64,000 nucleotides of DNA from Lachnospiraceae bacterium (GCA_022790855.1 JAAVYA010000047.1:1-64000); one strand, 5' to 3'; counted from the stretch's first letter, positions 44,144 through 54,532 are shown. Made by a program: numbers and translations. The notes: generated by a model from the sequence alone, not told the origin.

Positions 44144-44671
44144 TTAAACCCGAACTACCATATCTTCTTTCCTGGGGGCAGCCTGGGGATATTCACAATC
44201 CCGATATCCCAAAACGCAGTTGCCGATCCCCTCATAATCGCCCTGAATTCCCCACTGCTTCAGCAGTTCTTTTCCCTCCGGGGTATCAAAGACTTCCGTC
44301 GCCCGGTTAATCCAGCAGGAATCCACGCCTACTGCATGAGCCGCATTCATCAGATTCCCCATGGTCAAACATCCGTCGGCAAAATGGGTATTTACGGAGC
44401 GGTCTGCCAGCACCACCACAACGGTAGGCGCACCGTAGAACGGATCGTTATCCGAGCCCATCACTGCCGCGTTCATCTTAGAGAGCTTTGCAATGGTATC
44501 TTTATCCTGTACCACCACCATTTTCACTGGTTGACGTCCCATGCCGCTTGGTGCATATTTCCCTGCTTCCAAAATCTCCAAAAGCTGTTCTTCTTTCACC
44601 TGCTCCTGCTTATAAGCGCGAATACTTCTGCGTTCCACAATGTCCTTTACTGTCTGTGTCATATTGCCCAT
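44144..44671 (-). CDS. nitroreductase-family flavoprotein
   Basis: The 175-residue protein shows the family opening VERRSIRAYKQEQV, the FMN-contact segment YAPSGMGRQPVKMVVVQD, and AAHAVGVDSCWINRA. These FMN enzymes reduce nitro groups, quinones or flavins with NAD(P)H. It stands alone between the sigma operon and a pseudogene and has its own terminator. Confidence 0.92.
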   Translation of the reverse strand: MGNMTQTVKDIVERRSIRAYKQEQVKEEQLLEILEAGKYAPSGMGRQPVKMVVVQDKDTIAKLSKMNAAVMGSDNDPFYGAPTVVVVLADRSVNTHFADGCLTMGNLMNAAHAVGVDSCWINRATEVFDTPEGKELLKQWGIQGDYEGIGNCVLGYRDCEYPQAAPRKEDMVVRV

Positions 44672-44723
44672 CCTCTCTTTTTTTATTCACCAATATCCTT
44701 ATCTTACTTCTCTTATAGGAGTT

Positions 44724-45024
44724 CGTCAAGTTTTATATGGGAATTCAATGGGAATCTATGTAACAAAATAACTCCGGATACGCCTCTCTATGATCGCGTA
44801 TCAGCCACCGTTTAAATGCGGTAAAAGGCCCCCGCTTCCCTAATTCCTGCTTCAGAAGACACCTTAAATCTTCTTTTTCATCTTCTTCAGCCTCCTGAAA
44901 TTCCGGTAACCCACTATCTGTGGAAGCTCTGAGACACTCGTTCACTTTTACACTTACATTCAATATTCCGCTGAAAAACATTCCAGGACTTCTTTCTTTA
45001 TGGAGAAGCCGTCAAGTTTTATAT
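44724..45024. repeat. 15-bp direct repeats flanking a small segment
   Basis: CGTCAAGTTTTATAT occurs at 44724-44738 and 45010-45024, with further partial similarity upstream of each copy. The second copy includes the last codons of the AAA/PD-(D/E)XK pseudogene. The 271 bases between them hold a small open frame. This may be an insertion or a partial duplication. Confidence 0.6.
44745..44981 (-). CDS. small unknown open frame
   Basis: The frame encodes 78 residues with an acidic middle (EAEEDEKEDLRCLLKQE) and a basic/aromatic end (FKRWLIRDHREAYPELFCY). I recognise no family and no good ribosome site is seen. It lies between the direct repeats and just beyond a decayed gene, so it may be a fragment of a lost protein. 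Confidence 0.3.
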   Translation of the reverse strand: MFFSGILNVSVKVNECLRASTDSGLPEFQEAEEDEKEDLRCLLKQELGKRGPFTAFKRWLIRDHREAYPELFCYIDSH

Positions 45025-46599
45025 CGGACTTCTTCCATCATACAGGAATGCCTCTTTGTTTTCTTATCATAATTAATTCCAACCAGAAGTACCTTTCCCC
45101 GGTATTCTTTTAACGCTCCCGCATAGCACCTTTCCTTTATCTGTTCCACAGCCTCATGTGCAGATCGGTCATATTTCAATTCTACGATAATTGCCGGCTT
45201 CTCTGAAACCCTTCTGGGTAAAAACACTACATCTGCAAATCCCTTACCTGCAGGCATCTCTCGTATCAATAGATATTCATTTACCGCATTATAGTAAGCA
45301 AGGGTTATCACTAAGCTTAGTGAATTCTCATCATGATAGGAAAGAACCGACGTACTCATCATATGCACCCGTTCTATGCCTGCTGCAACTGCTTCTGCGT
45401 CCCCGTTCTAGGTCGCTTTGAGTAAAATCATCCGAAGCACGGATCGCCTCTGTCACAGGCGACCAATCAGTTCCTCTGACTGCCTGAAAGAAAGCTCCCC
45501 GCACTTCTTCATTAGGAATATAAACCTCTTCTTTTTCATAATCATAAGCCAGATATCCCAAATGGATCAAACTCGTCAACACGTCATCTTTCCGGTAAAA
45601 ATGGTTCATGTCATTTTCAAACGTACCAATATCAATCCTGCAGCGGCTTCCTGCAAGCATCCGGAGTATATCATCACGCAGCCCATCGTAATTCATACTG
45701 ATATAATTCTTTAAAGATTCATATGCCACGGTGCTGGCCCAATAATTTCCATACTCTCCATCCAACATAGCGTTTACCACAGAATTAGGGCTGTAAACGT
45801 GCTGGAGATTCCGAAAAGAATACCCGTCATACCATCTTTCGGCTTCTGAAAAATTCATTTCATATCTTTCACACAGGCCCATAACCTCTTCTCTGGTAAA
45901 CCCAACATATTCCGCAAGCCGCCTGGGATTTGTCATGGTAAATTCACGGAAATTATTCAATGCTGATTCACTGTTGTATTTTTTTACAGGAAGAATTCCG
46001 GTGATATATGCCAGCCTGATAAATTTTTTAGAGGGCCCGCCTTTAAATAATCCTCTCAGCAGCTCTACATATGCATTTTGTTCCTTACTATGATATCTGC
46101 TCTCCCTGAATATCTCATCCCACTCATCTATGATCACAATAAAAGAAACACCTGTCCTGTTATTGATATCCGCCAATGCCGCGGGCAAATAGTCTTCTTC
46201 CGGGTTTAAAGCTTCTCCATAGTTCTCCCTCAATTCACGAATCACACTGGTATTCATTCGTTTTAGTAAGTTTCCGGTGCTTTCATTGTCACGCCGGAAT
46301 GTAGTCATATCCAATTTGATCACATCATACCGATTCAAATGTTTTTCAAATCCCACGCTGTCCGAAATGCGCAATCCCTGAGATAACTCTTTGGAATCGC
46401 ATTCTTTCCCGTACTAAGCTGTCAGCATATCTGCCGCCATTGATTTTCCAAACCGCCTTGGCCTGCTAACGCAGATACAACGCTGCTCTGTTCCAATTAC
46501 AGAATTTGTATACTCCAATAGCCCCATCTTATCTACATAAATCTCCGATCTCACCGCACTCTTGAAATTCTCATTTCCCGGATTCACATAAATCCCCAT
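45012..46599 (-). pseudogene. broken AAA-ATPase/PD-(D/E)XK nuclease-like gene
   Basis: The gene starts at 46599 with GIYVNPGNENFKSAVRSEIYVDK and a Walker A-like RPRRFGKSM, as in AAA-ATPase_like (DUF1703) proteins. An in-frame TAG at 46416-46414 interrupts it where relatives have a Tyr (DMLTA-stop-YGKECDSKEL). The same frame then continues to about 45404, where a run of four C (45401-45404) marks a one-base frameshift. The last part (45368-45012) carries the PDDEXK_9 nuclease core with VVFLPRR, IIVELKYDRSA. Two independent lesions mean it is not functional as one protein. The family is common and often repeated in gut Clostridia. Confidence 0.88.
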
Positions 46600-46645
46600 C
46601 GGATTCTCCTTCTCTATAACCTTCCGTCAAAAAAGCCGCCTGCCG

Positions 46646-47590
46646 CTAATTAAAATACACCAGCTCATCCTCCGGCTTTTCGGCTTCTTCCACCTCAAGC
46701 GCATACAGCACCGGCCCCTTGCCCTTATATTCCATGGCAAATTCCGTCTTCATTTCCGCCGTAATGGTAATCCAGGATTTATGTGGAATCTGGGACGCCT
46801 GTTCACTTTTACACTTAAACCCAATAAATGTAATATCATCCACGCAGCAAGTCATAGCGAATCGCCCCGGGATAAAGACGCCTTTTTTTAACTTATGTTC
46901 CGGCCGGTATACCAGAGCCAGAAAACGCACCTTTTTCCCCTCATATTTTCGGGGATCGTCCATAGCGTCCAAATACCAGATGCCATAATCCATATCGCTG
47001 ATCTCTATCACATCCGCATTCAGATCGTAGGGAAGCTCCTCCATATCGTTCTCATCCACCGTGCCGTCGGAACGTTCATAGACAATCTGGGCTTTGCGGT
47101 TTTTGGCTTTTACGGTACGGCGGAATTTCCCTTTGGGCGTATCGTCATCGCAGCGGTTAAAGATCACCACATCGGACAAAAACAACTGTTCCATCATAAT
47201 GGTGCGCATATTGGCCAGATATACTTCAAAGGTGGAGGCATCCACCGTGGCTAAGGACTGGACTAACACCCATCCCTTGGGCATCTTCACATCCACAAAT
47301 ACCCCCATCTCCCAGGTGCCGTTATATTCTATAAATACCTGATCCGGGCGGTATGCGTCATTTAATTTCTGCAGGGTTTCTTCTGTAAAATCTTCTTCCT
47401 GCTCCAGCATCACCAGCTTGGTATTGGCTTTAAGCAGCGCATCCTCCTCATATTCCTCGTCCCCGTCCTCGCAGGCGATGAGAAGGGTCTTCGCCCCTTC
47501 CCCAAAGTCGTTCTCGATCAATGTCTGGCGGATCAAGCTGGTCTTGCCGCTGTCCATAAACCCGGTGAATAAATATACAGGTACTTCCAT
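46646..47590 (-). CDS. CobW-type GTPase fused to a YcgQ/DUF1980-like domain
   Basis: The 314-residue protein has a P-loop in TGFMDSGKTSLIR and a GTPase region to about residue 185, without the CxCC metal motif. After about 200 it carries KVRFLALVYRPEHKLKKGVF and FAMTCCVDDITFIGFKC, which resembles the C-terminal CC domain of the YcgQ (TIGR03943/DUF1980) family. The CC pair could bind metal. It follows the His-rich CobW gene by 19 bases, so the two probably form a metal-handling pair. Confidence 0.8.
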   Translation of the reverse strand: MEVPVYLFTGFMDSGKTSLIRQTLIENDFGEGAKTLLIACEDGDEEYEEDALLKANTKLVMLEQEEDFTEETLQKLNDAYRPDQVFIEYNGTWEMGVFVDVKMPKGWVLVQSLATVDASTFEVYLANMRTIMMEQLFLSDVVIFNRCDDDTPKGKFRRTVKAKNRKAQIVYERSDGTVDENDMEELPYDLNADVIEISDMDYGIWYLDAMDDPRKYEGKKVRFLALVYRPEHKLKKGVFIPGRFAMTCCVDDITFIGFKCKSEQASQIPHKSWITITAEMKTEFAMEYKGKGPVLYALEVEEAEKPEDELVYFN

Positions 47591-47609
47591 TTTTTACACC
47601 CCTTCCGCC

Positions 47610-48917
47610 TTAAGCGATGCCAAACAGTTCTGTAAGCTTTTCTTCTTTTAAATCTGTCCCTATCACGCAGAGACGTCCAGTATAATCCGGCTCCCCTTCC
47701 CGCAGCTCATATTCCCCGTCCACCATATCAAAGTAAATCCATGTACCTTCTTCAGAAGGAACCATTCCCTTGGCCCTGAGGATCACGCCGTAATCCTCTG
47801 TATCACAGAAGGCTTTCATGGCGGTGTCGATCACATCCCTGGTAAATTGATGAGGCGTTTCCACACCCCAGCTTGTGAATACTTCATCTGCATGATGATG
47901 GTGGTGGTGATCGTGGTCATGGCAGCCGCAAGTACAATCCGGCCCGTGGTCGTGATGGTCATGACCTTCATGATCGTGGCCGTGGTCATGGTGCTCATGA
48001 TGGTCGTGGTCATGATGGTCTTCCTGGCCGTGACTGTGATGGCCATGCTCATGATGGCCATGCTCGTGCTCATGGTCATGATGGCATTCCTCATGATCAT
48101 AGTCGTGGTGCTCATGATGGTCGTGGTCATGATGGTCTTCCTGGCCGTGGCTGTGATGGTCATGCTCGTGTTCGTGGTCATGATGGCATTCCTCGTGCTC
48201 GTGGTCATGATGGCCATGCTCATGGTGGTGATGCTCGTGGTCATGACAGCCGCAGCTGCAATCCGGCCCGTGGCCATGGGCATGATTTTTCTGCGCCTCC
48301 ATCAATTCTTCTTCTAAGGATTTCTGCTGCTCCATCAGCTTATAGATCTGCTTCCCCTCCAGCTCCTCCCAGGGGGTGGTCAGGATTGCGGCCTTGGGAT
48401 TCTTTTCCCGAATCGCTTTCACCACTTCCTCCAACTGCCCCAGAGAAGCTTTCTGGGTACGGCTCAGCACAATAATCGATGCATATTCAATCTGATTGTT
48501 GAAAAATTCCCCGAAAGCCCGCATCTGCTTTGTGGCTTTTAAGGTATTTACCACCGTCACCAGCCCGCTTAAAACCACTTCCTGCTCTGCTTCCACATCT
48601 TTTACGGATTTCATGACGTCCGACAGCTTTCCTACGCCAGAGGGCTCAATTAAGATGCGGTCCGGGGAAAAACGCTCCAGGACTTCTCTCAAGTTCCGGC
48701 CAAAATCCCCCACCAGGGAACAACAGATACAGCCGGAATTCATTTCACTGATCTCAATGCCGGAATCCTTCAAAAATCCCCCGTCGATGCCAATCTCCCC
48801 GAACTCATTCTCAATGAGGACGATTTTCTCGCCAGTGAATACCTCTTCCAGCATTTTTTTAATAAAAGTAGTTTTTCCTGCGCCTAAAAATCCTGAAATA
48901 ATATCAATCTTTGTCAT
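47610..48917 (-). CDS. CobW/COG0523 GTPase with a long histidine-rich segment
   Basis: The 435-residue protein has a P-loop SGFLGAGKTT (8-17), the nucleotide-linked metal motif CICC (63-66), an EPSGVG switch, and a C-terminal CobW_C domain (about 343-435). Residues 212-342 are an insertion with about 63 His in 131 residues, bounded by two near-identical PDC(S/T)CGCHDH motifs and built of repeats (HEECHHDHEHEH, HSHGQEDHHDHDHHEHHD). COG0523 proteins use GTP to deliver Zn, Ni or Co. The segment is likely a metal store or buffer. It overlaps the DUF2156 gene by 14 bases. Confidence 0.92.
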   Translation of the reverse strand: MTKIDIISGFLGAGKTTFIKKMLEEVFTGEKIVLIENEFGEIGIDGGFLKDSGIEISEMNSGCICCSLVGDFGRNLREVLERFSPDRILIEPSGVGKLSDVMKSVKDVEAEQEVVLSGLVTVVNTLKATKQMRAFGEFFNNQIEYASIIVLSRTQKASLGQLEEVVKAIREKNPKAAILTTPWEELEGKQIYKLMEQQKSLEEELMEAQKNHAHGHGPDCSCGCHDHEHHHHEHGHHDHEHEECHHDHEHEHDHHSHGQEDHHDHDHHEHHDYDHEECHHDHEHEHGHHEHGHHSHGQEDHHDHDHHEHHDHGHDHEGHDHHDHGPDCTCGCHDHDHHHHHHADEVFTSWGVETPHQFTRDVIDTAMKAFCDTEDYGVILRAKGMVPSEEGTWIYFDMVDGEYELREGEPDYTGRLCVIGTDLKEEKLTELFGIA

Positions 48918-49824
48918 GTTCTTCCTCCTTCTTTTCTGTAACCAATCCCTTGTTCACCAAAAATACAGGCCGATAAGACAGCTTTGCTTTTCTTAATCCC
49001 TCAGAACCGGTATCCTCTTCCCGGTTCACATATTGGTAGCCCTGGGCCTCATGCTCTACAAACTGCTGGTTGATCATAGGATACGCCCCCTGGATATCTG
49101 CAAAGGCTTTTTCCACATGCACTACAAAGGTATCCGGATTCAAAGGTTCTCCAATGGTAAACGCAACTACCTCGCCGTCAATGCGCAAAAGCCCGCCCAC
49201 CAGGCCCAATTCTTCGATCAGCCGCAAGGCGTTTAAACTAACGCACATCTCATCCCGCTTCTCTTCATCGTACTCACATTCATGGTCTCTGCGCCACTTC
49301 ATGGCCATTTGAAAACAGTCCTCGGCATTCTCAGCCGTAATCTTTTCATAGCTCCAGTTTGGGTACTGTTTTTTGAAATTATTGATGTGGTTTCGTTTGC
49401 CGTGAAGCTTTTTCCCCGCTAATGTGGTAAGCTTCTCCGTCTCGTAGACATAGTCCGCAGCATCCCGGTCGTAGGCAATGGTAAAACGCCCCGGATACCA
49501 CTGTTCCAACAGCGCAAACTCTTGCTCCTGAACCAAATGCATCCGGATGGGAAGGTTCCTCTCCTTGAAATACCGGAATAAAGCCTCAAGGGCTCCTTTT
49601 ACATCCTCTTCTTCTCCTGCCGGAAAAGTGACGCTAAGCCCCTCTTTCCCGAAGCTGCCAAATACCAACGTATGCTCCACCATTGCATATTTGGTGGGAT
49701 AAAAACGGCACCACAAATAAATATTGGCAAAACTCAGTTCACAACTGCGATAAGGCTTTTTTTCCAGATATCGGTCAATCAACGCCTTATCCTCTAATTT
49801 TACTTTTTGAAATGGAATCTCCAT
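48904..49824 (-). CDS. DUF2156 (GNAT-like, lysyltransferase-related) protein
   Basis: The 306-residue protein resembles the DUF2156 domain found in phosphatidylglycerol lysyltransferase (MprF) C-termini but has no membrane part. It shows YRSCELSFANIYLW, KLHGKRNHINNFKKQYP and GEPLNPDTFVVHVEKAF, then a GAYPMINQQFVEH segment. Such proteins probably transfer an aminoacyl or acyl group. It is first in an operon with the two CobW GTPases; the link is unclear. Confidence 0.85.
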   Translation of the reverse strand: MEIPFQKVKLEDKALIDRYLEKKPYRSCELSFANIYLWCRFYPTKYAMVEHTLVFGSFGKEGLSVTFPAGEEEDVKGALEALFRYFKERNLPIRMHLVQEQEFALLEQWYPGRFTIAYDRDAADYVYETEKLTTLAGKKLHGKRNHINNFKKQYPNWSYEKITAENAEDCFQMAMKWRRDHECEYDEEKRDEMCVSLNALRLIEELGLVGGLLRIDGEVVAFTIGEPLNPDTFVVHVEKAFADIQGAYPMINQQFVEHEAQGYQYVNREEDTGSEGLRKAKLSYRPVFLVNKGLVTEKKEEEHDKD

Positions 49825-49874
49825 TGCAACTCTCCCTCTTCTCTTTTTCGTACTCCCCGAAATGGATCGTTCTG

Positions 49875-51611
49875 TTATTTGGCAAACTGCATGGAATACA
49901 GATGGGAATAAATCCCTCCTTGTTCCAGCAATTCCTGATGCGTTCCCTGTTCCTCAATGCCGTTATCCGTAAGCACCAGAATCTTTTGTGCATTCTTGAT
50001 GGTGGACAAACGATGGGCAATCACAAATGTAGTGCGGTTTTTCGCCAACCGCTCTAAGGATTCCTGTACTACCTTTTCGCTCTCATTGTCCAGGGCAGAG
50101 GTGGCTTCATCAAAGATCAAAATCGGTGGGTTTTTCAAAAATACCCGGGCAATGGACAGCCGCTGCTTCTGGCCGCCGGAAAGCTTGATCCCCCGCTGGC
50201 CGATATCCGTATCATACCCATTTGGCAGGCTCATGATAAATTCATGGGCGTTGGCGTGCTTGGCCGCCTCCACCACTTCCTCAAAGGTAGCTTTTGGCCT
50301 GCCATAACGGATATTGTCCGCCACCGTCCCTACGAACAAATAGACATCCTGCTGGACAATGCCAATGTGGTCTCTGAGGCTTTTTAGCTTGATATCCCGG
50401 ATATCTTTTCCGTCAATCAAGATCGAGCCGCCGGAAACATCGTAAAACCTGGGAATCAAGCTGCATAAGGTACTTTTCCCGGCGCCGGAAGAACCCACCA
50501 ACGCCATATAAGAGCCTGCTTCCACCTCCAGGCTGATATGGTTTAACACCTGCTGGCTGTTTTCCTCATATTGAAAAGACACATCACGAAAAGCAATGTC
50601 TCCTTTTACATAATCCAATTCCTTCGCCCCGGCTGCATCCACGATATCCGGCTGAACCGCCATCATTTCCATGAAACGCTCATACCCGGAATAGCCGTTC
50701 TGGAACTGTTCCGTCAAGGTGATCAGCTTTTTCACCGGGTCTGTAAAGGTATTGATATACAAAAGGAAGGTGATCAGATCTGTCACATTGACCTGATCCT
50801 TTGTGATCAACACCGCCCCGAATACCAGCACGGCGATGGTGATCATGGTGGTCAGCGCCCCCAGCCCGGAGTGATAGCCGGCCATATACAGATAACTGTT
50901 TTTCTTGGCCTTCAAAAACCCCTGATTGCCTTCTTCAAATTTCTCCAGTTCCACCCGCTCATTGGCAAAGGACTTTACCACCCGGATGCCGGAGAGGTTA
51001 TCCTCAATCTGGCTGTTAATATCTGCAACCTTGGCTCGATTCCTTTTAAACGCCCGCTTCATTCTGGTGTTAAAATAAGCCGCATATACCAGCATAATAG
51101 GGATAAATAAAAATGCGATCATCGTCAGCTTTACGTCAATACATAACAATATCACAAAAGAACCCAGGATCTTGATCACAGAAATAACCAGATCCTCCGG
51201 CCCGTGATGAAGCAGCTCGCTGATATCAAACAGGTCATTGGTAATCCTAGACATCAACTGCCCTACCTTCTGATTGTCGTAAAAAGAAAAAGACAGCCGT
51301 TGATAATGGCCGAAAATCTCCGCCCTCATATCATACTCTATTTTTGCCCCCATACAGTGGCCGTAGTTGGCTATAAAATAATTGCAATAGCATTCCACCA
51401 AAACCAGCGCAAGCATGAAAATCCCAAGCTTTATGATTTCCTCCATAGCCTTTTGGGGTTCCTGCAAAATTACGGTTCCTGTAATATAACGGACGATCAG
51501 AGGAATTACCAGGGTAATGGCCGCCCCCAATATAGCAAAAAACATATCTGCCAAAAACAGGCCGAGATACGGCCTGTAATAAGAGATCAGCCTTTTCATC
51601 TTATGGTCCAT
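49875..51611 (-). CDS. ABC exporter (fused membrane and ATPase)
   Basis: The start at 51611 has GGGAGGAG 9 bases upstream and gives 578 residues. Six membrane segments (about 10-300) are followed by an ATPase domain (about 340-578) with Walker A GSSGAGKST, signature LSGGQKQRLS and Walker B LIFDEATSALD. This is the MsbA/LmrA-like half-transporter layout, acting as a homodimer or with a partner encoded elsewhere. The substrate is unknown. The LUD gene is divergent, with about 150 bases shared between the two starts. Confidence 0.93.
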   Translation of the reverse strand: MDHKMKRLISYYRPYLGLFLADMFFAILGAAITLVIPLIVRYITGTVILQEPQKAMEEIIKLGIFMLALVLVECYCNYFIANYGHCMGAKIEYDMRAEIFGHYQRLSFSFYDNQKVGQLMSRITNDLFDISELLHHGPEDLVISVIKILGSFVILLCIDVKLTMIAFLFIPIMLVYAAYFNTRMKRAFKRNRAKVADINSQIEDNLSGIRVVKSFANERVELEKFEEGNQGFLKAKKNSYLYMAGYHSGLGALTTMITIAVLVFGAVLITKDQVNVTDLITFLLYINTFTDPVKKLITLTEQFQNGYSGYERFMEMMAVQPDIVDAAGAKELDYVKGDIAFRDVSFQYEENSQQVLNHISLEVEAGSYMALVGSSGAGKSTLCSLIPRFYDVSGGSILIDGKDIRDIKLKSLRDHIGIVQQDVYLFVGTVADNIRYGRPKATFEEVVEAAKHANAHEFIMSLPNGYDTDIGQRGIKLSGGQKQRLSIARVFLKNPPILIFDEATSALDNESEKVVQESLERLAKNRTTFVIAHRLSTIKNAQKILVLTDNGIEEQGTHQELLEQGGIYSHLYSMQFAK

Positions 51612-51759
51612 GAACATTCTCCTCCCTTTTTTTTCGCCGGCCAATGGATAACCACATCCACGATCGGGCAAAACCCTTATGCCAGCGGAAATCATTATAG
51701 CACATTTTTCCTTTTTGTGCTATTCTTTAAGAAATATTTTGTTTTTAGGAGGTATATCC

Positions 51760-52398
51760 ATGAACCCAAAAGACGCTTATTACGAAACCTGCGCCGCTTC
51801 CATCCGAAAGCACTTAGAGAAACGCAGGATGGAAGGTTATTATTGCAAATCAAGCCAAGAGGCAAGGGATCTGGCTCTCTCCTTTGTCAAGGAAGGAGAT
51901 GTCGTAAGCTTCGGAGGCTCCATGACATTGGCAGAAACCGGCCTGTTGGAGGAACTCCGCCGTAAAGAACGTATCACCCTGTTAGACAGAAGCACGGCTT
52001 CTACCCCGGAGGAAGTACAACAGATTTATGAAAAAGCATTCACCGCCGACGCTTATTTCATGAGTACCAACGCCATTACCCTCTCCGGAGAGCTGGTAAA
52101 CATAGACGGCAACGGCAACCGGGCCGCCGCCTTAATCTGGGGACCGAAGCAGGTCATTATCCTGGCAGGCATGAATAAGGTCTGCCCCACCCTGGAGGAC
52201 GCAGTGAGGAGAGCACGGGAGCTTGCCGCTCCGCCCAACTGCATCCGCCTGAACAAACAAACGCCCTGTGCTTATTCCGGTTCCTGCGGCGACTGCTATG
52301 GAGACGACTGTATCTGCAGCCAAACGGTCATTACAAGAAGAAGCCAGATTCCCGGCCGTATCAAGGTGATTTTAACCAGGGAAACCTTGGGATACTGA
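51760..52398 (+). CDS. LUD-domain protein (LutC-like)
   Basis: The start at 51760 has TTAGGAGG upstream and gives 212 residues. The LUD (DUF162) domain shows VSFGGSMTLAETGL, FMSTNAITLSGELVNIDGNG and a C-terminal Cys-rich stretch (CAYSGSCGDCYGDDCIC). LUD proteins of the LutC type serve in lactate oxidation complexes, but stand-alone Cys-rich forms have no fixed role. No lutA/lutB gene is nearby. The Cys cluster could bind a metal or an iron-sulfur cluster. Confidence 0.88.
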   Translation: MNPKDAYYETCAASIRKHLEKRRMEGYYCKSSQEARDLALSFVKEGDVVSFGGSMTLAETGLLEELRRKERITLLDRSTASTPEEVQQIYEKAFTADAYFMSTNAITLSGELVNIDGNGNRAAALIWGPKQVIILAGMNKVCPTLEDAVRRARELAAPPNCIRLNKQTPCAYSGSCGDCYGDDCICSQTVITRRSQIPGRIKVILTRETLGY

Positions 52399-52403
52399 CT
52401 TTT

Positions 52404-54419
52404 TTAAATTTCTAATTCCGATACCGGAGGCTGGCAGCATTCTCCCTTGCAGATATAATAACGGATTTCCTCCTGCAAGGGGTAATCTGCCGCCCTGGGA
52501 ATAATCCTTGCCATGGATTTTTGATTCTTTTTTGTAATCACGATGGCATCCACCGTCTCCTTTTTACTGTTTCGATAGCAGCGGATTTCTTCCTCTGGAA
52601 CCTCTTCCCCGGAAACGCATACCAGGTGGATACTTTCCTTTTCCCATTCCCCAATGGCCAAAAGCGCCATGGTATGTCCTCCTTCTCTTCCTTGAATCTC
52701 TCCTTTCAAGAAACGGATCTGCCGACGAGCCGCTTCCTGCCAGATGGGTTCCCCTGTCAGCTTTGCCAACCGCGCCAGAAGATATCCGGCCACGGCGTTT
52801 CCAGAAGGCACGGCTCCGTCATACGTCTCCTTGGGCCGACAGATCAGCTTTTCCCCCGCCGTCCCGGAAAAAAAGCATCCGCCCTTCTTGGTATCTTCAA
52901 ACAATTCCAGCATCTTTTCCGAAAGCTGCAGGCACGTACGGAGCCACGTAATATCAAAATCACACTGATACAATTCCAGCAGGGACAAGGCATAAAAAGC
53001 ATAATCGTCCAGATTTCCCTCATGGGCTGCGTGGCCCTGCCGCCACCGCACCAAAAGCCGTCCGTTCAACGTCATCAGATTTGCACGGACAAAAGATGCC
53101 GCCTGCCTTGCCCTCTTATAATATTCTGTCACCCCAGTAATCTGATGCGCTCTGGCAAACGCCCATATGGCCAGCCCGTTCCATGAAGTTAAGATCTTAT
53201 CATCTATGGGCAGCACGGTCCGCATCCTCCGATACTCCCGCAGCTTGTTTAAGCTCCCTTCCCACTCGCCAAACGCTTCTTCATATTCCGGATTCTTTAA
53301 CAGGTTGGGAATGGAATTTCCCTTAAAATTTCCCTGCTTCGTAATATCATAACAGCTGCAGAATTTTTTCCCTTCTTGTTTCCCCAGCTGTCCTAAAATC
53401 TCTTCCGGCGTAAATACATAATATTTTCCCTCCACTCCCTGGCTGTCCGCATCCTGTCCGCAGAAAAACCCGCCTTTTTCATGGCGCAGCTCCCGTTCCA
53501 TATAAGAAAGCGTCCGCTGGGCCGCCATACGGTAGAGGGCCCCTTTGGTCAGGCGCCAGCACTCCAGATACGTCAGGGCCAGCAGGGCATTGTCGTACAG
53601 CATTTTTTCAAAATGAGGGACCAGCCAGGCTTCGTCGGTGGAATAACGAGAAAAACCCCCGCCCACATGGTCAAAAATCCCGCCCCGGTACATCTGCCTT
53701 AAGGTCACCTCCACAATTTCCATCCAGTTCTTAGAGGCGTCCCTTCCCATCCCTTCCCGCTTGGCCATTCTCATAAGAAACAGCAGATTATGAGGAATCG
53801 GAAATTTCGGCGCACCAAAAAAGCCTCCGTATGCTCTGTCAAAGGAATTCTGCAGTTGGGATGCCCCCCGCATCAGAAATGCCTCTCCCGGGGAATCCTC
53901 CTTGGACGTTTCTTGTTTTTGCTGTTTTAAATATCCAGCCATCTCCGACGCCAGCTCTTTCAGCCTTCCGGAATCCTGGTTCCACCGTTTTGCCGCCTGC
54001 TCCAATAAATGCAACAGTCCTGCCTGTCCATACCGGTCTTCTTTTGGAAAATACGTCCCCACAAAAAAAGGTTCCTGCTTGGCTGTCATAAGGACAGTCA
54101 GGGGCCATCCGCCGCTTTCATTCATCATCTGGCAGGCTTCCATATAGACCCCGTCCACATCCGGCCGTTCCTCCCGGTCAACTTTTATGGAAATATAACT
54201 GCTGTTTAATACGTCCGCCACCTCCGGATCTTCAAAAGACTCCCGTTCCATCACATGACACCAGTGGCAGGTAGAATATCCTATGGATAAAAAAATCGGC
54301 TTATCCTCCTTTTTTGCCCGCTCAAACGCCTCCGAACACCATGGATACCAGTCCACCGGATTGTGGGCATGCTGTAATAGATAAGGGGATTTTTCCTGAA
54401 TCAAATGATTGGTATACAA
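52404..54419 (-). CDS. YyaL-like thioredoxin-fold protein (DUF255)
   Basis: A TTG start at 54419, 8 bases after GGAGG, gives 671 residues; a GTG at 54428 is an alternative. The N-terminal thioredoxin-like domain shows [17 protein letters not shown] and the CxxC pair in [14 protein letters not shown]. The rest is an alpha/alpha-barrel resembling glycoside isomerases ([29 protein letters not shown] cut here to its key part: [13 protein letters not shown]). The family is widespread and its role is not settled. Confidence 0.93.
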   Translation of the reverse strand: MYTNHLIQEKSPYLLQHAHNPVDWYPWCSEAFERAKKEDKPIFLSIGYSTCHWCHVMERESFEDPEVADVLNSSYISIKVDREERPDVDGVYMEACQMMNESGGWPLTVLMTAKQEPFFVGTYFPKEDRYGQAGLLHLLEQAAKRWNQDSGRLKELASEMAGYLKQQKQETSKEDSPGEAFLMRGASQLQNSFDRAYGGFFGAPKFPIPHNLLFLMRMAKREGMGRDASKNWMEIVEVTLRQMYRGGIFDHVGGGFSRYSTDEAWLVPHFEKMLYDNALLALTYLECWRLTKGALYRMAAQRTLSYMERELRHEKGGFFCGQDADSQGVEGKYYVFTPEEILGQLGKQEGKKFCSCYDITKQGNFKGNSIPNLLKNPEYEEAFGEWEGSLNKLREYRRMRTVLPIDDKILTSWNGLAIWAFARAHQITGVTEYYKRARQAASFVRANLMTLNGRLLVRWRQGHAAHEGNLDDYAFYALSLLELYQCDFDITWLRTCLQLSEKMLELFEDTKKGGCFFSGTAGEKLICRPKETYDGAVPSGNAVAGYLLARLAKLTGEPIWQEAARRQIRFLKGEIQGREGGHTMALLAIGEWEKESIHLVCVSGEEVPEEEIRCYRNSKKETVDAIVITKKNQKSMARIIPRAADYPLQEEIRYYICKGECCQPPVSELEI

Positions 54420-54532
54420 AAATACCACCTCCTGTCATTCTCTTAAGGTATATCCCTTAGTATGCACAGAAAGGCGGTATTTTCATACTTCCTTCTTTCC
54501 CAATCTACTTATATATGATTTTTTAGGAAACG

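Noticed and set aside
46414-46416. Readthrough or selenocysteine-type recoding at the in-frame stop
   Set aside because: The codon is TAG, not TGA, and a second lesion further on makes plain decay the simpler reading.
47847-48317. Long open frames on the opposite strand and in a shifted frame of the His-rich region
   Set aside because: They arise from the CAT/CAC-rich codons of the CobW gene and give low-complexity Met/Val or Met/Thr chains.
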